A model generated the notes under the pieces. It saw nothing but the letters and a program-made list of their open reading frames with translations. It was not told the DNA's origin and searched no databases. Positions 24,674 through 33,128 of a stretch of 44,400 nt of DNA are shown here, piece after piece. A program made the position numbers and the translations under genes. The DNA lies in NCBI GenBank assembly GCA_902790325.1, contig CADARP010000017.1, positions 1-44,400 of the forward strand, given 5' to 3'. The stretch comes from Oscillospiraceae bacterium (lineage in GTDB: Bacteria > Bacillota > Clostridia > Oscillospirales > Acutalibacteraceae). Every line of letters starts with the position of its first letter. The first letter of the stretch is position 1.

Positions 24674-27600
24674 TCACCGCAAAACGACGCCCCAGCCGCC
24701 CGCAAGGTAGCGGCTGATCAGCGCGACGTCCTGCAGCGTGACGGCGTTGTCCGCGTCCACGTCGGCGAACCGGCCGTATATCACGACGTTGTCCCAGCCG
24801 CCCGCAAGGTAGCGCCGGATCAGGATGGCGTCTTTCAGGTCGATCCTGCCGTCGCCGTTGGCGTCGCCCGCGATGCCCGGCTGGATCTTGTGACCGTCGC
24901 AGAACCGGAACGGGATCGCGTTGTCCGCGGCGTACGTTTCCGTGAAGCTGCCTGCAATGTCGCAGCACAGGTATTCGAGCGCGTCGCAGCCGTCAAAGGC
25001 GTTTTCGCCGATTTCCGTGACGGAATACGGCACATGCACACGCGCCAGGTTCCGGCTGTCCTTGAACGCGCCGTCTCCGACTCGCTTCACCGTATCGGGG
25101 ATCTCGTATGCGGCGTTTGCGGCAGCCGCGGGGTACACGAGCAGCTCGGTCCGCGCTCTGTTGAACAGGACGCCGTTGCGCGAGAAGAACGTTCCGCTGT
25201 CCGGATCGACGTCAATTCTCTGCAGCGTCGGAACAAAGCCGTCCTCCGCGGCTCTGCCGCACGCGAGCGCGTCTTTGCCGATCTGTGTCACGGAACGCGG
25301 AATGGCTATGCTCGTCAGCGCGGCAGAAGCGAATGCGCGCGCGCCGATGCGCGTCACGTCCTCGCCGATCGTCACGTCTGACAGCGGCACACACCCGTAA
25401 AACGCATTGTCTGCGATGCTTGTAACGCCGCTTTGGATGCTGACGGTCTGGATCGAGAAAAGGTAATCTGCCCACGGTGTGTCGGCAGAGTCCGCGTAGT
25501 CCGCCATATCGCCCAGACCGCTGAAGATCATCCTGCCGCTGCCGAGGTTCAGCGCCCACAGCACGTTGTCACCCTCGGCGCCGCACGATCCGGAAACCGT
25601 GGCGGCGGCGTTTTCATGGCCGGTGCAAAGGCGGAATCCGATGTTGTTCGCGGCGGCAAAAGTCCTGGCGCAGCAGTCCGCAGTGTCGCAGCAGAGGAAA
25701 GAGAGCATATCGCAGTCCGCCAGCGCCGACTCGCTGATCGAGATAACGGAAGACGGAACGTGCACGCTTGTCAGGTTCTCGCAGTCTGCAAACGTCGACG
25801 CTGCGATCTCCCGGACTTTTTCGGGAATGACGACAGTCGTCAGCGCCGTGCCGGAGAACGCTTTTTTGCCGATGGATTCGACGCTGCTGCCGAACGTGAC
25901 CGTCAAAAGGTTCGCGCAGTCGAGGAAAGCGGACTCGCCGATGACCGTCGTGTTTTTTCCGAATGCGACGCTTTCGAGATCGGCGCACCCGAAGAAAGCT
26001 TGCTTGCCCACGACGGTAACGCTGTCCGGGATCACGGCGGACGTCAGTCCCGCGCCGGAGAAGGTACAACTGTTAATGACGGTCAACCCGTTTCCGAGCG
26101 TTGCGGATTTGAGATTCGCACAGTCCGCAAACGCGGATTCGCCGATCGCGGTCACGCTGTCCGGAATTTCAACTTCCGCAAGGCCTGCGCAGGCGAACGC
26201 TTTTGGGGCGATCGTCGTCAGGTCGTCGGGCATTGTGACGCTTGCGAGATTCACGGCATACAGGAACGCGTCGGTTTCGATCTGCGTTACGCTGTCCGGA
26301 ATTGCAAAGCGATCGCGCGGATGTGCGGCCGGATACAGGATCAGTACGGTTTCTTCTTTGTTATACAGGACGCCGTCCTGTGCGGAGAAAACGGCATTGT
26401 CGCCATCGACGGCGATCTCTGTGAGCGTCGGCGTGAATGCGCCCGATTCCGACTTGACGCCGCAGAGGAACGCGTCCGTACCGATTTCCCGTACGGCGGA
26501 CGGAAGCGACACGGCCGAAAGGCCGGCGTCTTTGAACGCGTTCGCGCCGATGGCGGTCAGGTTGCCGTCGAACGTCACGGACGTGAGCGCCGAACAGCCT
26601 TCAAAAGCCGAATCGCCGATTGCGCGCACACTCTCGCCGAGTGTTGCGCTCGTGAGGTTCCCGGCGCCGCGCAAAGCATTTTCGCCGATGCGGGTCACGC
26701 CGTTTTCAACAACGGCCGTATGAACGGACGCGATATAGGATCTCCACGGCACGTCGGAAATGTAGTCCGCCATATCGCCCGAGCCGCTGATGGTCATCTC
26801 GTTTGTGTCGAGGTTCAGCGTCCAGGTGACATTATCGCCCTGCGCGCCGCATTCGCCGGAAACCGTATTCGGCTCGACGGCGCCGCCGTGGCCGCCGCAC
26901 AGACGAAACTCGATGTTGTTTTCTTCGGCATACGTTTTGGCATATGCGCTCTCCGCCTCAGAGCAGATATAGGCGAGGCTTGTGCAGTTTTCAAACGCCC
27001 CGCTGCCGATGGCCGTAACGCCGGACGGGATATGAATGTCCGGAAGCGCGGTACAGTTCTGGAACGCGGAGGCGCCGATGGTTCCGACGCCGCTGCCGAT
27101 CGTCACATCTGCGAGGCTGCCGCAGCTCAAAAATGCCTGCGCGCCGATTTCCGTTACGCTGTCGGGAATCGTGACGGCCGTGACGCGCTCCAGACCGGCA
27201 AACGCGCCCGCCGGAATCTTCGTGACGCCGCTGCCGATCACAAGCGTCTGCACATTGCTGCCGACAAACACATTGTCCATATCGGCGCATTCTGCGGCGT
27301 TAAACGTCAGATCGGTCATGCTTGTACAAGCCGAAAAGGCGTGGGACCCGATTTCGGTCACGCCGGACGGAATCGTGATCTCCGCAAGACTTTCGCACCC
27401 GTAGAACGCGTTTTGACCGATCGTCCGCACGCCTCTGTCGAGCGTCAGGTTTACGAGGTTCTTGCATCCGGCAAACGCGTGCGCGCCGATCACGGCGACG
27501 GTGTCGGCCAGCGTCACGGTCCGAAGGTTTTCGCACTGCGCAAGCAGGCTTTCCGGAATCTCTGTTATGCCTTCGCCGAACGATACGTTTTCAAGAGAAA

Positions 27601-28396
27601 AACAGCCGAGGAAAGTTTCTTCGCCGATCGTCGTGACATTGCCCGGGATCGCCGCGCTCCCCAGGGACGCGCAGTAGTTAAATGCCATCGAACCGATCGT
27701 TGTCAGGCTGTCCGGAAGCGTGATGTTCTGAAGATACATGGCGTATGCGAACGCCATGCCGGCGATCTCCGTTACGCCGTCCGGAACCGTAAATGCAGTT
27801 GCGGCGCTTCCGCCGGGATATTCGACCAGCGTCGTCTGTGTTTTGTTATACAGAACGCCGTCTTTCGAGGAATAGGTCTCGTTGGCGGGATCTACGTCGA
27901 TCCGCCGGATGATCGGGATGATCTCGCCGCTTTCCGTAAACTGCAGGCCGCCGAACGCAACGAAGCCGATTTCCCGAACGGAACGCGGAACATATACTTC
28001 CGCGATCGAGGACAGCGTAAACGCCTGGTTGCCGATGCGCGCGACGTCCGTGCCGATCGTGACGTCCGTCAAAGACTGGCAAAGGAAAAACGCCATGTCG
28101 CCGATACTGGTTACACCGTTTTCAATAACCACGGAGCTGATTGAGACGATGTAGTCCGCCCATGGCGGCGAATTGTTTTCGTCGTCAAAATCCGCCATAT
28201 CGCCCGTACCGCTGACGGTCAGAGCGCCCGTATCCGTGTCAAGCGACCACGTCAGGTTGTTTCCGGCCGCGCCGCACGTTCCGACGACCGGTTCCGCCGC
28301 CGCGGTCACGGCAAGCCGGAGCGCCGCAGGCGAAGCGCCGCCGATCAGGACCGCGGCCATCAAAACAGCGAGAGCCTTCTTGCAGATAGACTTCAT
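24674..28396 (-). CDS. Secreted BspA-type LRR protein with dockerin
   Basis: 1240 residues; ATG behind CAGGAGGG. A signal peptide covers ~1-34. Three large units begin near residues 38, 508 and 932, each opening with a CGAxGDNVxW... GxGDMADY... cap and continuing with BspA/LRR_5 repeats of the form IGxxAFxxCxxLxxVxIPxxVTxI. DGVLYNK...YP insertions like those in the 1539-residue protein also occur. Residues ~1175-1240 are a type I dockerin (GDANGDGRIDLKD and ADVDADNAVTLQD, each followed by RYLAGGW). There is no catalytic domain. It lies 73 nt downstream of another LRR-dockerin gene on the same strand, with only a weak hairpin (28443-28458) between, so co-expression is likely. Confidence 0.88.
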   Translation of the reverse strand: MKSICKKALAVLMAAVLIGGASPAALRLAVTAAAEPVVGTCGAAGNNLTWSLDTDTGALTVSGTGDMADFDDENNSPPWADYIVSISSVVIENGVTSIGDMAFFLCQSLTDVTIGTDVARIGNQAFTLSSIAEVYVPRSVREIGFVAFGGLQFTESGEIIPIIRRIDVDPANETYSSKDGVLYNKTQTTLVEYPGGSAATAFTVPDGVTEIAGMAFAYAMYLQNITLPDSLTTIGSMAFNYCASLGSAAIPGNVTTIGEETFLGCFSLENVSFGEGITEIPESLLAQCENLRTVTLADTVAVIGAHAFAGCKNLVNLTLDRGVRTIGQNAFYGCESLAEITIPSGVTEIGSHAFSACTSMTDLTFNAAECADMDNVFVGSNVQTLVIGSGVTKIPAGAFAGLERVTAVTIPDSVTEIGAQAFLSCGSLADVTIGSGVGTIGASAFQNCTALPDIHIPSGVTAIGSGAFENCTSLAYICSEAESAYAKTYAEENNIEFRLCGGHGGAVEPNTVSGECGAQGDNVTWTLNLDTNEMTISGSGDMADYISDVPWRSYIASVHTAVVENGVTRIGENALRGAGNLTSATLGESVRAIGDSAFEGCSALTSVTFDGNLTAIGANAFKDAGLSAVSLPSAVREIGTDAFLCGVKSESGAFTPTLTEIAVDGDNAVFSAQDGVLYNKEETVLILYPAAHPRDRFAIPDSVTQIETDAFLYAVNLASVTMPDDLTTIAPKAFACAGLAEVEIPDSVTAIGESAFADCANLKSATLGNGLTVINSCTFSGAGLTSAVIPDSVTVVGKQAFFGCADLESVAFGKNTTVIGESAFLDCANLLTVTFGSSVESIGKKAFSGTALTTVVIPEKVREIAASTFADCENLTSVHVPSSVISISESALADCDMLSFLCCDTADCCARTFAAANNIGFRLCTGHENAAATVSGSCGAEGDNVLWALNLGSGRMIFSGLGDMADYADSADTPWADYLFSIQTVSIQSGVTSIADNAFYGCVPLSDVTIGEDVTRIGARAFASAALTSIAIPRSVTQIGKDALACGRAAEDGFVPTLQRIDVDPDSGTFFSRNGVLFNRARTELLVYPAAAANAAYEIPDTVKRVGDGAFKDSRNLARVHVPYSVTEIGENAFDGCDALEYLCCDIAGSFTETYAADNAIPFRFCDGHKIQPGIAGDANGDGRIDLKDAILIRRYLAGGWDNVVIYGRFADVDADNAVTLQDVALISRYLAGGWGVVLR

Positions 28397-28442
28397 CCGA
28401 TTTCCCTCCTGTATATTTGGTTGTAAAACAGCAGATCGTAAA

Positions 28443-28458
28443 GCGGGTCATAACCCGC
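28443..28458 (-). terminator. Weak hairpin between the two LRR-dockerin genes
   Basis: Minus-strand GCGGGT-TATG-ACCCGC followed by TTTACG. The U-tract is poor, so it may attenuate instead of stopping transcription into the 1240-residue LRR gene. Confidence 0.35.
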
Positions 28459-28469
28459 CGGATATCCGA

Positions 28470-29747
28470 TCAGGCCAGCTCGACGTCCCAGCCGCCCGCG
28501 ATATACCGGTTCAGAAGCACGACGTCCTGCACGGTAACCTTGTTGTCGCCGTCCACATCGGCTGCAGTTTCATCGATCGTGACGTCCCAGCCGCCCGCAA
28601 GATACCGGCGGATCAGCACGGTGTCCTTGAGATTGAGAATACCGTCGCCGTTGGCGTCGCCCGCAACGAGTACCTGCTCGGCGTGCCCGTCGCACAGGCG
28701 GAATTCGATCTCGGTGTTCTCGGCAAACTGCTTGACAGCGGGACAGTCTTCCGTGTCGCAGCAGACATACTCGAGCGTACTGCCGAAGGAGGATGCGTGG
28801 ATATACTGCAGACCTGCGGGAAGATGAACATTCCGCAGCGCGGTTTGGGCAAAGGCGTTGATGCCGATACTTTTGACGCTGTCCGGGATCGTGACCTTGC
28901 TCAGGTTGGAGCACCCCTCAAACGCAGAAATGCCGATCGTCGTCGTGTGCAGCGGGATCTCGATACTCGTCAGATTCTCGCAGCAGCAGAACGCCCATTC
29001 GCCGATGGTCTGCAGCTGCATCGGCAGCGTGAGCGTTTCCATGCTTGTGCAGTAATCGAACGCGTAGTCCCCGATGGTTGTTACGCTGTCCGGGATGACA
29101 ACCGCTTGCAGCATCTCACAGCTTTCAAACGCGTTGCAGCCGATCGTCGTAAGGCCGTCCGGCAGCGTCAGTGACTCGAGCGCGCCGAAGCAGTTGCAGG
29201 CATAGTCCGGGATCACTGTGGTGTTTGCGCCCACGATCAGCGACTTCAGATCGTAGTTGTCGCCGAATGTGAAACGGAATCCGCTCGGGAAACCGTTCAG
29301 TCCGCCCAGATCCAGGCTGCACACCGTTGCGTTGCCGAACGGGACATTCTCGTCGCCGAAATCGTACTGCGTGACGTCCGCAGCGGTCTGCGGGAAAACA
29401 ACGCGGTCGATGGTGCAGCCGTAGAACGCGTTTTCACTGACGCTGAGCTTGTCGGGCAGAATCAGCTCGCCGATATGGTCGCTGTCGAACAGATAGGCGC
29501 CGACGTAAGTCACGCCTTCTTCGATCACAACGCGCGGGAACGTCTCCTCGGTATGATCCAGATCGGGCTCGAAATCATCCATTGCGCCGTCGCCGTAGAA
29601 GACGAAAGCGTTCGTTTCCGCGTCGTGTCTCCAGGTTATATTCCCGCCGCAATTGACGGGCAGCGCGTGTGCAAACACGGGCATGCAGGCGCAGATCAGG
29701 CAGACCGCCAATGCGGAAACGGCTGTTTTTTTCAGCATAGTTTTCAT
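28470..29747 (-). CDS. Secreted LRR protein with dockerin, short form
   Basis: 425 residues; ATG behind AAAGGA. A signal peptide covers ~1-28 (MKTMLKKTAVSALAVCLICAC). A CGGNITW cap, matching the repeat caps of the 1240-residue neighbour, is followed by one block of BspA/LRR_5 repeats (IGCNAFESCEMLQAVVIPDSVTTIG). A YVCCDTEDCPAVKQFAENTEI cap with spaced Cys comes next. Residues ~362-425 are a dockerin (GDANGDGILNLKD and ADVDGDNKVTVQD, with RYLAGGW and RYIAGGW). It looks like a one-unit version of the next gene. It lies 33 nt downstream of dut and has no separate promoter, so it is probably read from the promoter at 30258-30286. Confidence 0.88.
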   Translation of the reverse strand: MKTMLKKTAVSALAVCLICACMPVFAHALPVNCGGNITWRHDAETNAFVFYGDGAMDDFEPDLDHTEETFPRVVIEEGVTYVGAYLFDSDHIGELILPDKLSVSENAFYGCTIDRVVFPQTAADVTQYDFGDENVPFGNATVCSLDLGGLNGFPSGFRFTFGDNYDLKSLIVGANTTVIPDYACNCFGALESLTLPDGLTTIGCNAFESCEMLQAVVIPDSVTTIGDYAFDYCTSMETLTLPMQLQTIGEWAFCCCENLTSIEIPLHTTTIGISAFEGCSNLSKVTIPDSVKSIGINAFAQTALRNVHLPAGLQYIHASSFGSTLEYVCCDTEDCPAVKQFAENTEIEFRLCDGHAEQVLVAGDANGDGILNLKDTVLIRRYLAGGWDVTIDETAADVDGDNKVTVQDVVLLNRYIAGGWDVELA

Positions 29748-29780
29748 AAATCTCGTTCCTTTCGGAGGATTGTAAGTCGT

Positions 29781-30227
29781 TTATTTGCTGCCGGTGGAGC
29801 CGAAGCCGCCGGCGCCGCGAACGGTGTCCTCAAGTGTGTCGGCCTCGGTGAACTGCACGGCGAGATACGGCGTGATGACGAGCTGTGCGATGCGCTCGCC
29901 GCGTTCGATCCGCTGCGTTTCACCGGAGTGGTTATGCAGCGCGACAAGGATCTCGCCGCGGTAATCGCTGTCGATCACGCCGACCTTGTTGGCGGGCGCG
30001 AGACCGCGCTTGCACGCGACGCCGCTGCGTGCGCAGACAAGCCCCACATATCCCGCGGGGATCTCCATCGCAACGCCTGTGGGTATGAGTTTCGTTTCTC
30101 CGCTTCGGATTTCCGTAAACGGCGCATCCGTACATGCCCTCAGATCGGCTCCGGCAGCAAAAGCGGAGCCGTAAGACGGCAGAACCGCACCGTCCCTAAG
30201 AAGCTGAACGCGGACTGTCGGAATCAT
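29781..30227 (-). CDS. dut: Deoxyuridine triphosphatase
   Basis: 148 residues. The trimeric dUTPase motifs are all present: AAGADLRA (motif 1), CARSGVACKRG (2), KVGVIDSDYRGE (3), RIERGERIAQLVI (4) and the C-terminal RGAGGFGSTG (5). It hydrolyses dUTP to dUMP and pyrophosphate. The ATG at 30227 is chosen because GGAGGTG lies 8 nt before it; ORF codons further upstream overlap the promoter. It is the first gene of an apparent transcript that continues into two LRR-dockerin genes, an unusual pairing. It is a cellular, not evidently phage, form. Confidence 0.95.
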   Translation of the reverse strand: MIPTVRVQLLRDGAVLPSYGSAFAAGADLRACTDAPFTEIRSGETKLIPTGVAMEIPAGYVGLVCARSGVACKRGLAPANKVGVIDSDYRGEILVALHNHSGETQRIERGERIAQLVITPYLAVQFTEADTLEDTVRGAGGFGSTGSK

Positions 30228-30257
30228 CAGCATCACCTCCGAGACTATTTCTTTTTC

Positions 30258-30286
30258 AGTATAACACATCATGCTGTGCCATGCAA
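30258..30286 (-). promoter_or_regulatory. Promoter for dut and the LRR-dockerin genes
   Basis: Minus-strand TTGCAT (30286-30281) and TATACT (30263-30258) with a 17-bp spacer. It is divergent from the acyltransferase promoter at 30306. Confidence 0.75.
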
Positions 30287-30305
30287 CCGAAATAAAGGAA
30301 AAAAC

Positions 30306-30334
30306 TTGATTTTATAACAGGGACATGGTATATT
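30306..30334 (+). promoter_or_regulatory. Promoter of the acyltransferase operon
   Basis: TTGATT at 30306-30311 and TATATT at 30329-30334 are 17 bp apart. It overlaps the first possible ATG at 30325 and so argues for a later start. The leader contains a small ACGGCA/TGCCGT hairpin at 30342-30365. Confidence 0.7.
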
Positions 30335-30393
30335 TAAAAGCACGGCAAAAGAAAAAAACTGCCGTAATCTGTCTATATCCCATGGAGAGTTTC

Positions 30394-31665
30394 ATGTCCG
30401 CATTTACCGTATTTCCGATGGACGCTTCGGCGATCGCCTATCCGTATTTCGCCACCAGAACGATCCATCATTCTTTCACGATGGAAGTCTCGCTCGACCG
30501 GGACGTCAACCCCGACCGGCTCAGAACGGTCGTCGAACGCCTGTGCGAACGGTTCCCGACGCTGTTTGTGCGCCTGCGCAGAAACGCGTTCGGCTACAAG
30601 CTCGAGCATGTTCACGACGTGACGCCGTTTATCATGCCGCGTCCCGCGATTCTGAATGAACCTTACGATCTCAAAAACAACGAGAATCTGATGCGCATCA
30701 CCTACCGGGGAAACCGTCTCGCGGTTGAGTGCTTTCACTCTGTCACGGACGGAAACGGCGCGATCACCCTTTTGAAATCCATCGTCGCGGAGTATTACCG
30801 CACGCTCGGCGAGACGATCCCGTCGACTTGCGGCGTGCTCTCGCCCGACGACGCGCCGACGGTGGCCGAGACTGAGGACAGTTTCCGTGTGCACTACGTC
30901 AAAGGCGGAAAAACGGTTTCCAGATTCAGCGAGAGCGCGTTCCAGTATCAACCGAACGGGCCGTTCGATACGTGGCACCAGACAGAGCTTTCGATGCCGC
31001 TTGCCGACGTCAAGCCGTTGGCAAAAGCAGCGGGCACGACGCTGACCGAATACATGGTCGCGCTGTATCTGTACGCGTTTTGCAGCACGGACGCCGCAAA
31101 ACGGTCAAAGAAACCGGTCGTCATGTTTGTGCCGGTCAATCTGCGCACCGTGTTCGGATCGGAAACGCTGCGCAATTTCACACTGAATTTCCTTTCGGCC
31201 GCACCCAAAGGCAGCGGCGTGACATTTGAGCAGATCCTTGAAACCGTCAAGCAGGATTTCAGAAAAGGCACCGATAAGGATCTGCTGCAGCGCATGATCA
31301 ACACAAACGTCTCGCAGCAGGAAACGGCGTTCTTCCATGCGCTTCCGCGCGGTTTCAAGCGTGTCGCGCTGCGCATCGGACTCGCGCTCTGCGGCGAGCG
31401 TCTGCAGACTTCGACGTTCTCGAACCTCGGCATATTCAAGGTGCCGGACGAACTTGCCCCGCATATTCTATCCTTCCATGCCGTACTCGGCCCCGTGCCG
31501 ACAAACCATATCATCACCACCGCATACTGCTGCGGCGGCGTGCTGGGACTGATGTTTTCGTCGCGTCTTGCCTCGCGCGAGATCGAGCACACCATGCAGC
31601 GCCTGCTGCGCGAGAGAGGCGTACAGACGACGCTGCGCGACAACGATACCGGCGCGGACGTCTGA
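30394..31665 (+). CDS. Condensation/AATase-like acyltransferase
   Basis: 423 residues from the ATG at 30394, which has GGAGAG 5 nt before it; an ATG at 30382 is possible, and 30325 lies inside the promoter. The fold is of the CoA-dependent acyltransferase superfamily (chloramphenicol acetyltransferase, condensation domains, alcohol acetyltransferases). The active-site motif reads FHSVTDG near residue 115, keeping the catalytic second His and the structural Asp-Gly of HHxxxDG. Further conserved spots are VNLRTVF near residue 250 and the NLGIF strand near residue 350. Substrate is unknown. It is followed after 26 nt by an MBOAT protein and a DHHW protein, suggesting that it supplies or transfers an acyl group for an envelope product. 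Confidence 0.82.
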   Translation: MSAFTVFPMDASAIAYPYFATRTIHHSFTMEVSLDRDVNPDRLRTVVERLCERFPTLFVRLRRNAFGYKLEHVHDVTPFIMPRPAILNEPYDLKNNENLMRITYRGNRLAVECFHSVTDGNGAITLLKSIVAEYYRTLGETIPSTCGVLSPDDAPTVAETEDSFRVHYVKGGKTVSRFSESAFQYQPNGPFDTWHQTELSMPLADVKPLAKAAGTTLTEYMVALYLYAFCSTDAAKRSKKPVVMFVPVNLRTVFGSETLRNFTLNFLSAAPKGSGVTFEQILETVKQDFRKGTDKDLLQRMINTNVSQQETAFFHALPRGFKRVALRIGLALCGERLQTSTFSNLGIFKVPDELAPHILSFHAVLGPVPTNHIITTAYCCGGVLGLMFSSRLASREIEHTMQRLLRERGVQTTLRDNDTGADV

Positions 31666-31691
31666 CAACATAAACCGTAAGGAGAGGCGCT

Positions 31692-33113
31692 ATGCTGTTT
31701 TCTTCGCTGATTTTCCTGGTCATGTTCCTGCCGATCGTGCTGTTCGGCTACTTTGTCCTGCTGCGTAAATGGCGGCCGGCGCAGAATGTGTTCCTGCTGT
31801 GCGCCTCGCTCGTGTTTTACGCGTGGGGCGAGCCGAAGTTTGTCTTTGTGATGATCGGCTCCATCCTGTTCAACTGGATGATGGGACTTCTGACCGATCG
31901 CTTCCGGGACAGCAAATCGGCCAAGCTCCTCGTTGCGCTGGATGTTGCGGGCAATCTCGGCCTGCTGTTCATATTCAAGTATCTGACATTCACGCTGCAG
32001 AATATCAAGTCGCTGTCCGGCGCGTCGTTTGACGTGCCGCAGATCGCGCTGCCGATCGGCATTTCGTTCTTTACGTTCCAGGCGATGTCCTATGTGCTGG
32101 ACGTCTATCGCGGCGACGGCGAGGTGCAGAAAAATCCGCTGTACGTCGGGCTGTATATCTCCCTGTTCCCGCAGCTTATTGCCGGACCGATCGTGCGCTA
32201 TCAGACCGTTGCCGAGGAGATCAGCGGGCGAAAAGAAACGTGGGCGGATTTCTCCGAGGGCGTCAACCGCTTTCTGATCGGTTTTCTCAAAAAAGTCCTG
32301 CTGGCGAACACGATGGCTGTCATTGCCGACGGCATATTCGACAGCACGGAACCGGTTTCGGCGGCGGCTTCGTGGCTGGGGCTGATCGCCTACACGCTGC
32401 AGATCTATTATGACTTCGCCGGTTATTCCGACATGGGCATCGGCCTCGGTCGGATGTTCGGTTTTCACTTCCTCGAAAACTTCGACTATCCCTACATTTC
32501 CACATCCGTCACGGAGTTCTGGCGGCGCTGGCACATTTCGCTCGGCACGTGGTTCCGCGATTATGTCTACATCCCGCTCGGCGGCAGCCGCGTGAAAAAA
32601 CCGCGCCTCGTGCTGAACCTGTTCGTGGTTTGGCTGCTGACCGGTATCTGGCACGGCGCGAACTGGACGTTCGTCGTGTGGGGACTGCTTTATTTTGTGC
32701 TGCTGACCGTCGAGAAGCTGACGGGCATTCCCGGAAAGCTGCGCGGCAAAGCGTGGCTGCCCGTTCGGTATATCGTGACGATGGCGTTCGTCTGCCTCGG
32801 CTGGCTCGTGTTCCGCGCGGAAAATCTGTCCGCGGCGTGGGATTATCTGCGGAATATGTTCGGCGCCGGCGCGGCTGCGGCCGGCGACACGTTCCTGTAT
32901 TACATCGACAACTACATCGTGTATCTGGTCGCGGCGGTTGTGTTTTCCCTGCCCGCGGCGCCGTGGCTGCGCAAAAAAATCGACGCGCTGCCGAAAGCGC
33001 CCCGCACGGTCTGCGACGTCCTTTATACGGTCGGATTGATCGCGCTGTTCCTCGTGTCCGTCTCGTTTGTGGTGAAGGGCTCGTACAATCCGTTCATTTA
33101 TTTCAATTTCTGA
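31692..33113 (+). CDS. MBOAT family O-acyltransferase (AlgI/DltB/PatA-like)
   Basis: 473 residues with roughly ten to twelve membrane segments. Core motifs: LPIGISFFTFQAMSYVLDVYRG near 115, PIVRYQTV near 165, DFAGYSDMGIGLGRMFGF near 240, EFWRRWHISLGTWFRDYVYIPLGG near 277 and TGIWHGANWTF near 318, which includes the catalytic membrane His. Such proteins pass acyl groups across the membrane to cell-surface polymers. AAGGAGAGG precedes the ATG. It sits between an acyltransferase and a DHHW/AlgX-like protein, the typical pairing for polysaccharide O-acetylation. Confidence 0.93.
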   Translation: MLFSSLIFLVMFLPIVLFGYFVLLRKWRPAQNVFLLCASLVFYAWGEPKFVFVMIGSILFNWMMGLLTDRFRDSKSAKLLVALDVAGNLGLLFIFKYLTFTLQNIKSLSGASFDVPQIALPIGISFFTFQAMSYVLDVYRGDGEVQKNPLYVGLYISLFPQLIAGPIVRYQTVAEEISGRKETWADFSEGVNRFLIGFLKKVLLANTMAVIADGIFDSTEPVSAAASWLGLIAYTLQIYYDFAGYSDMGIGLGRMFGFHFLENFDYPYISTSVTEFWRRWHISLGTWFRDYVYIPLGGSRVKKPRLVLNLFVVWLLTGIWHGANWTFVVWGLLYFVLLTVEKLTGIPGKLRGKAWLPVRYIVTMAFVCLGWLVFRAENLSAAWDYLRNMFGAGAAAAGDTFLYYIDNYIVYLVAAVVFSLPAAPWLRKKIDALPKAPRTVCDVLYTVGLIALFLVSVSFVVKGSYNPFIYFNF

Positions 33114-33128
33114 CGCAGAGGCATCGTG

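Noticed and set aside
25433-28144. 903-codon plus-strand frame over the LRR-dockerin gene
   Set aside because: It arises from the regular repeat codons of the minus-strand LRR gene; no ribosome site or recognisable domain.
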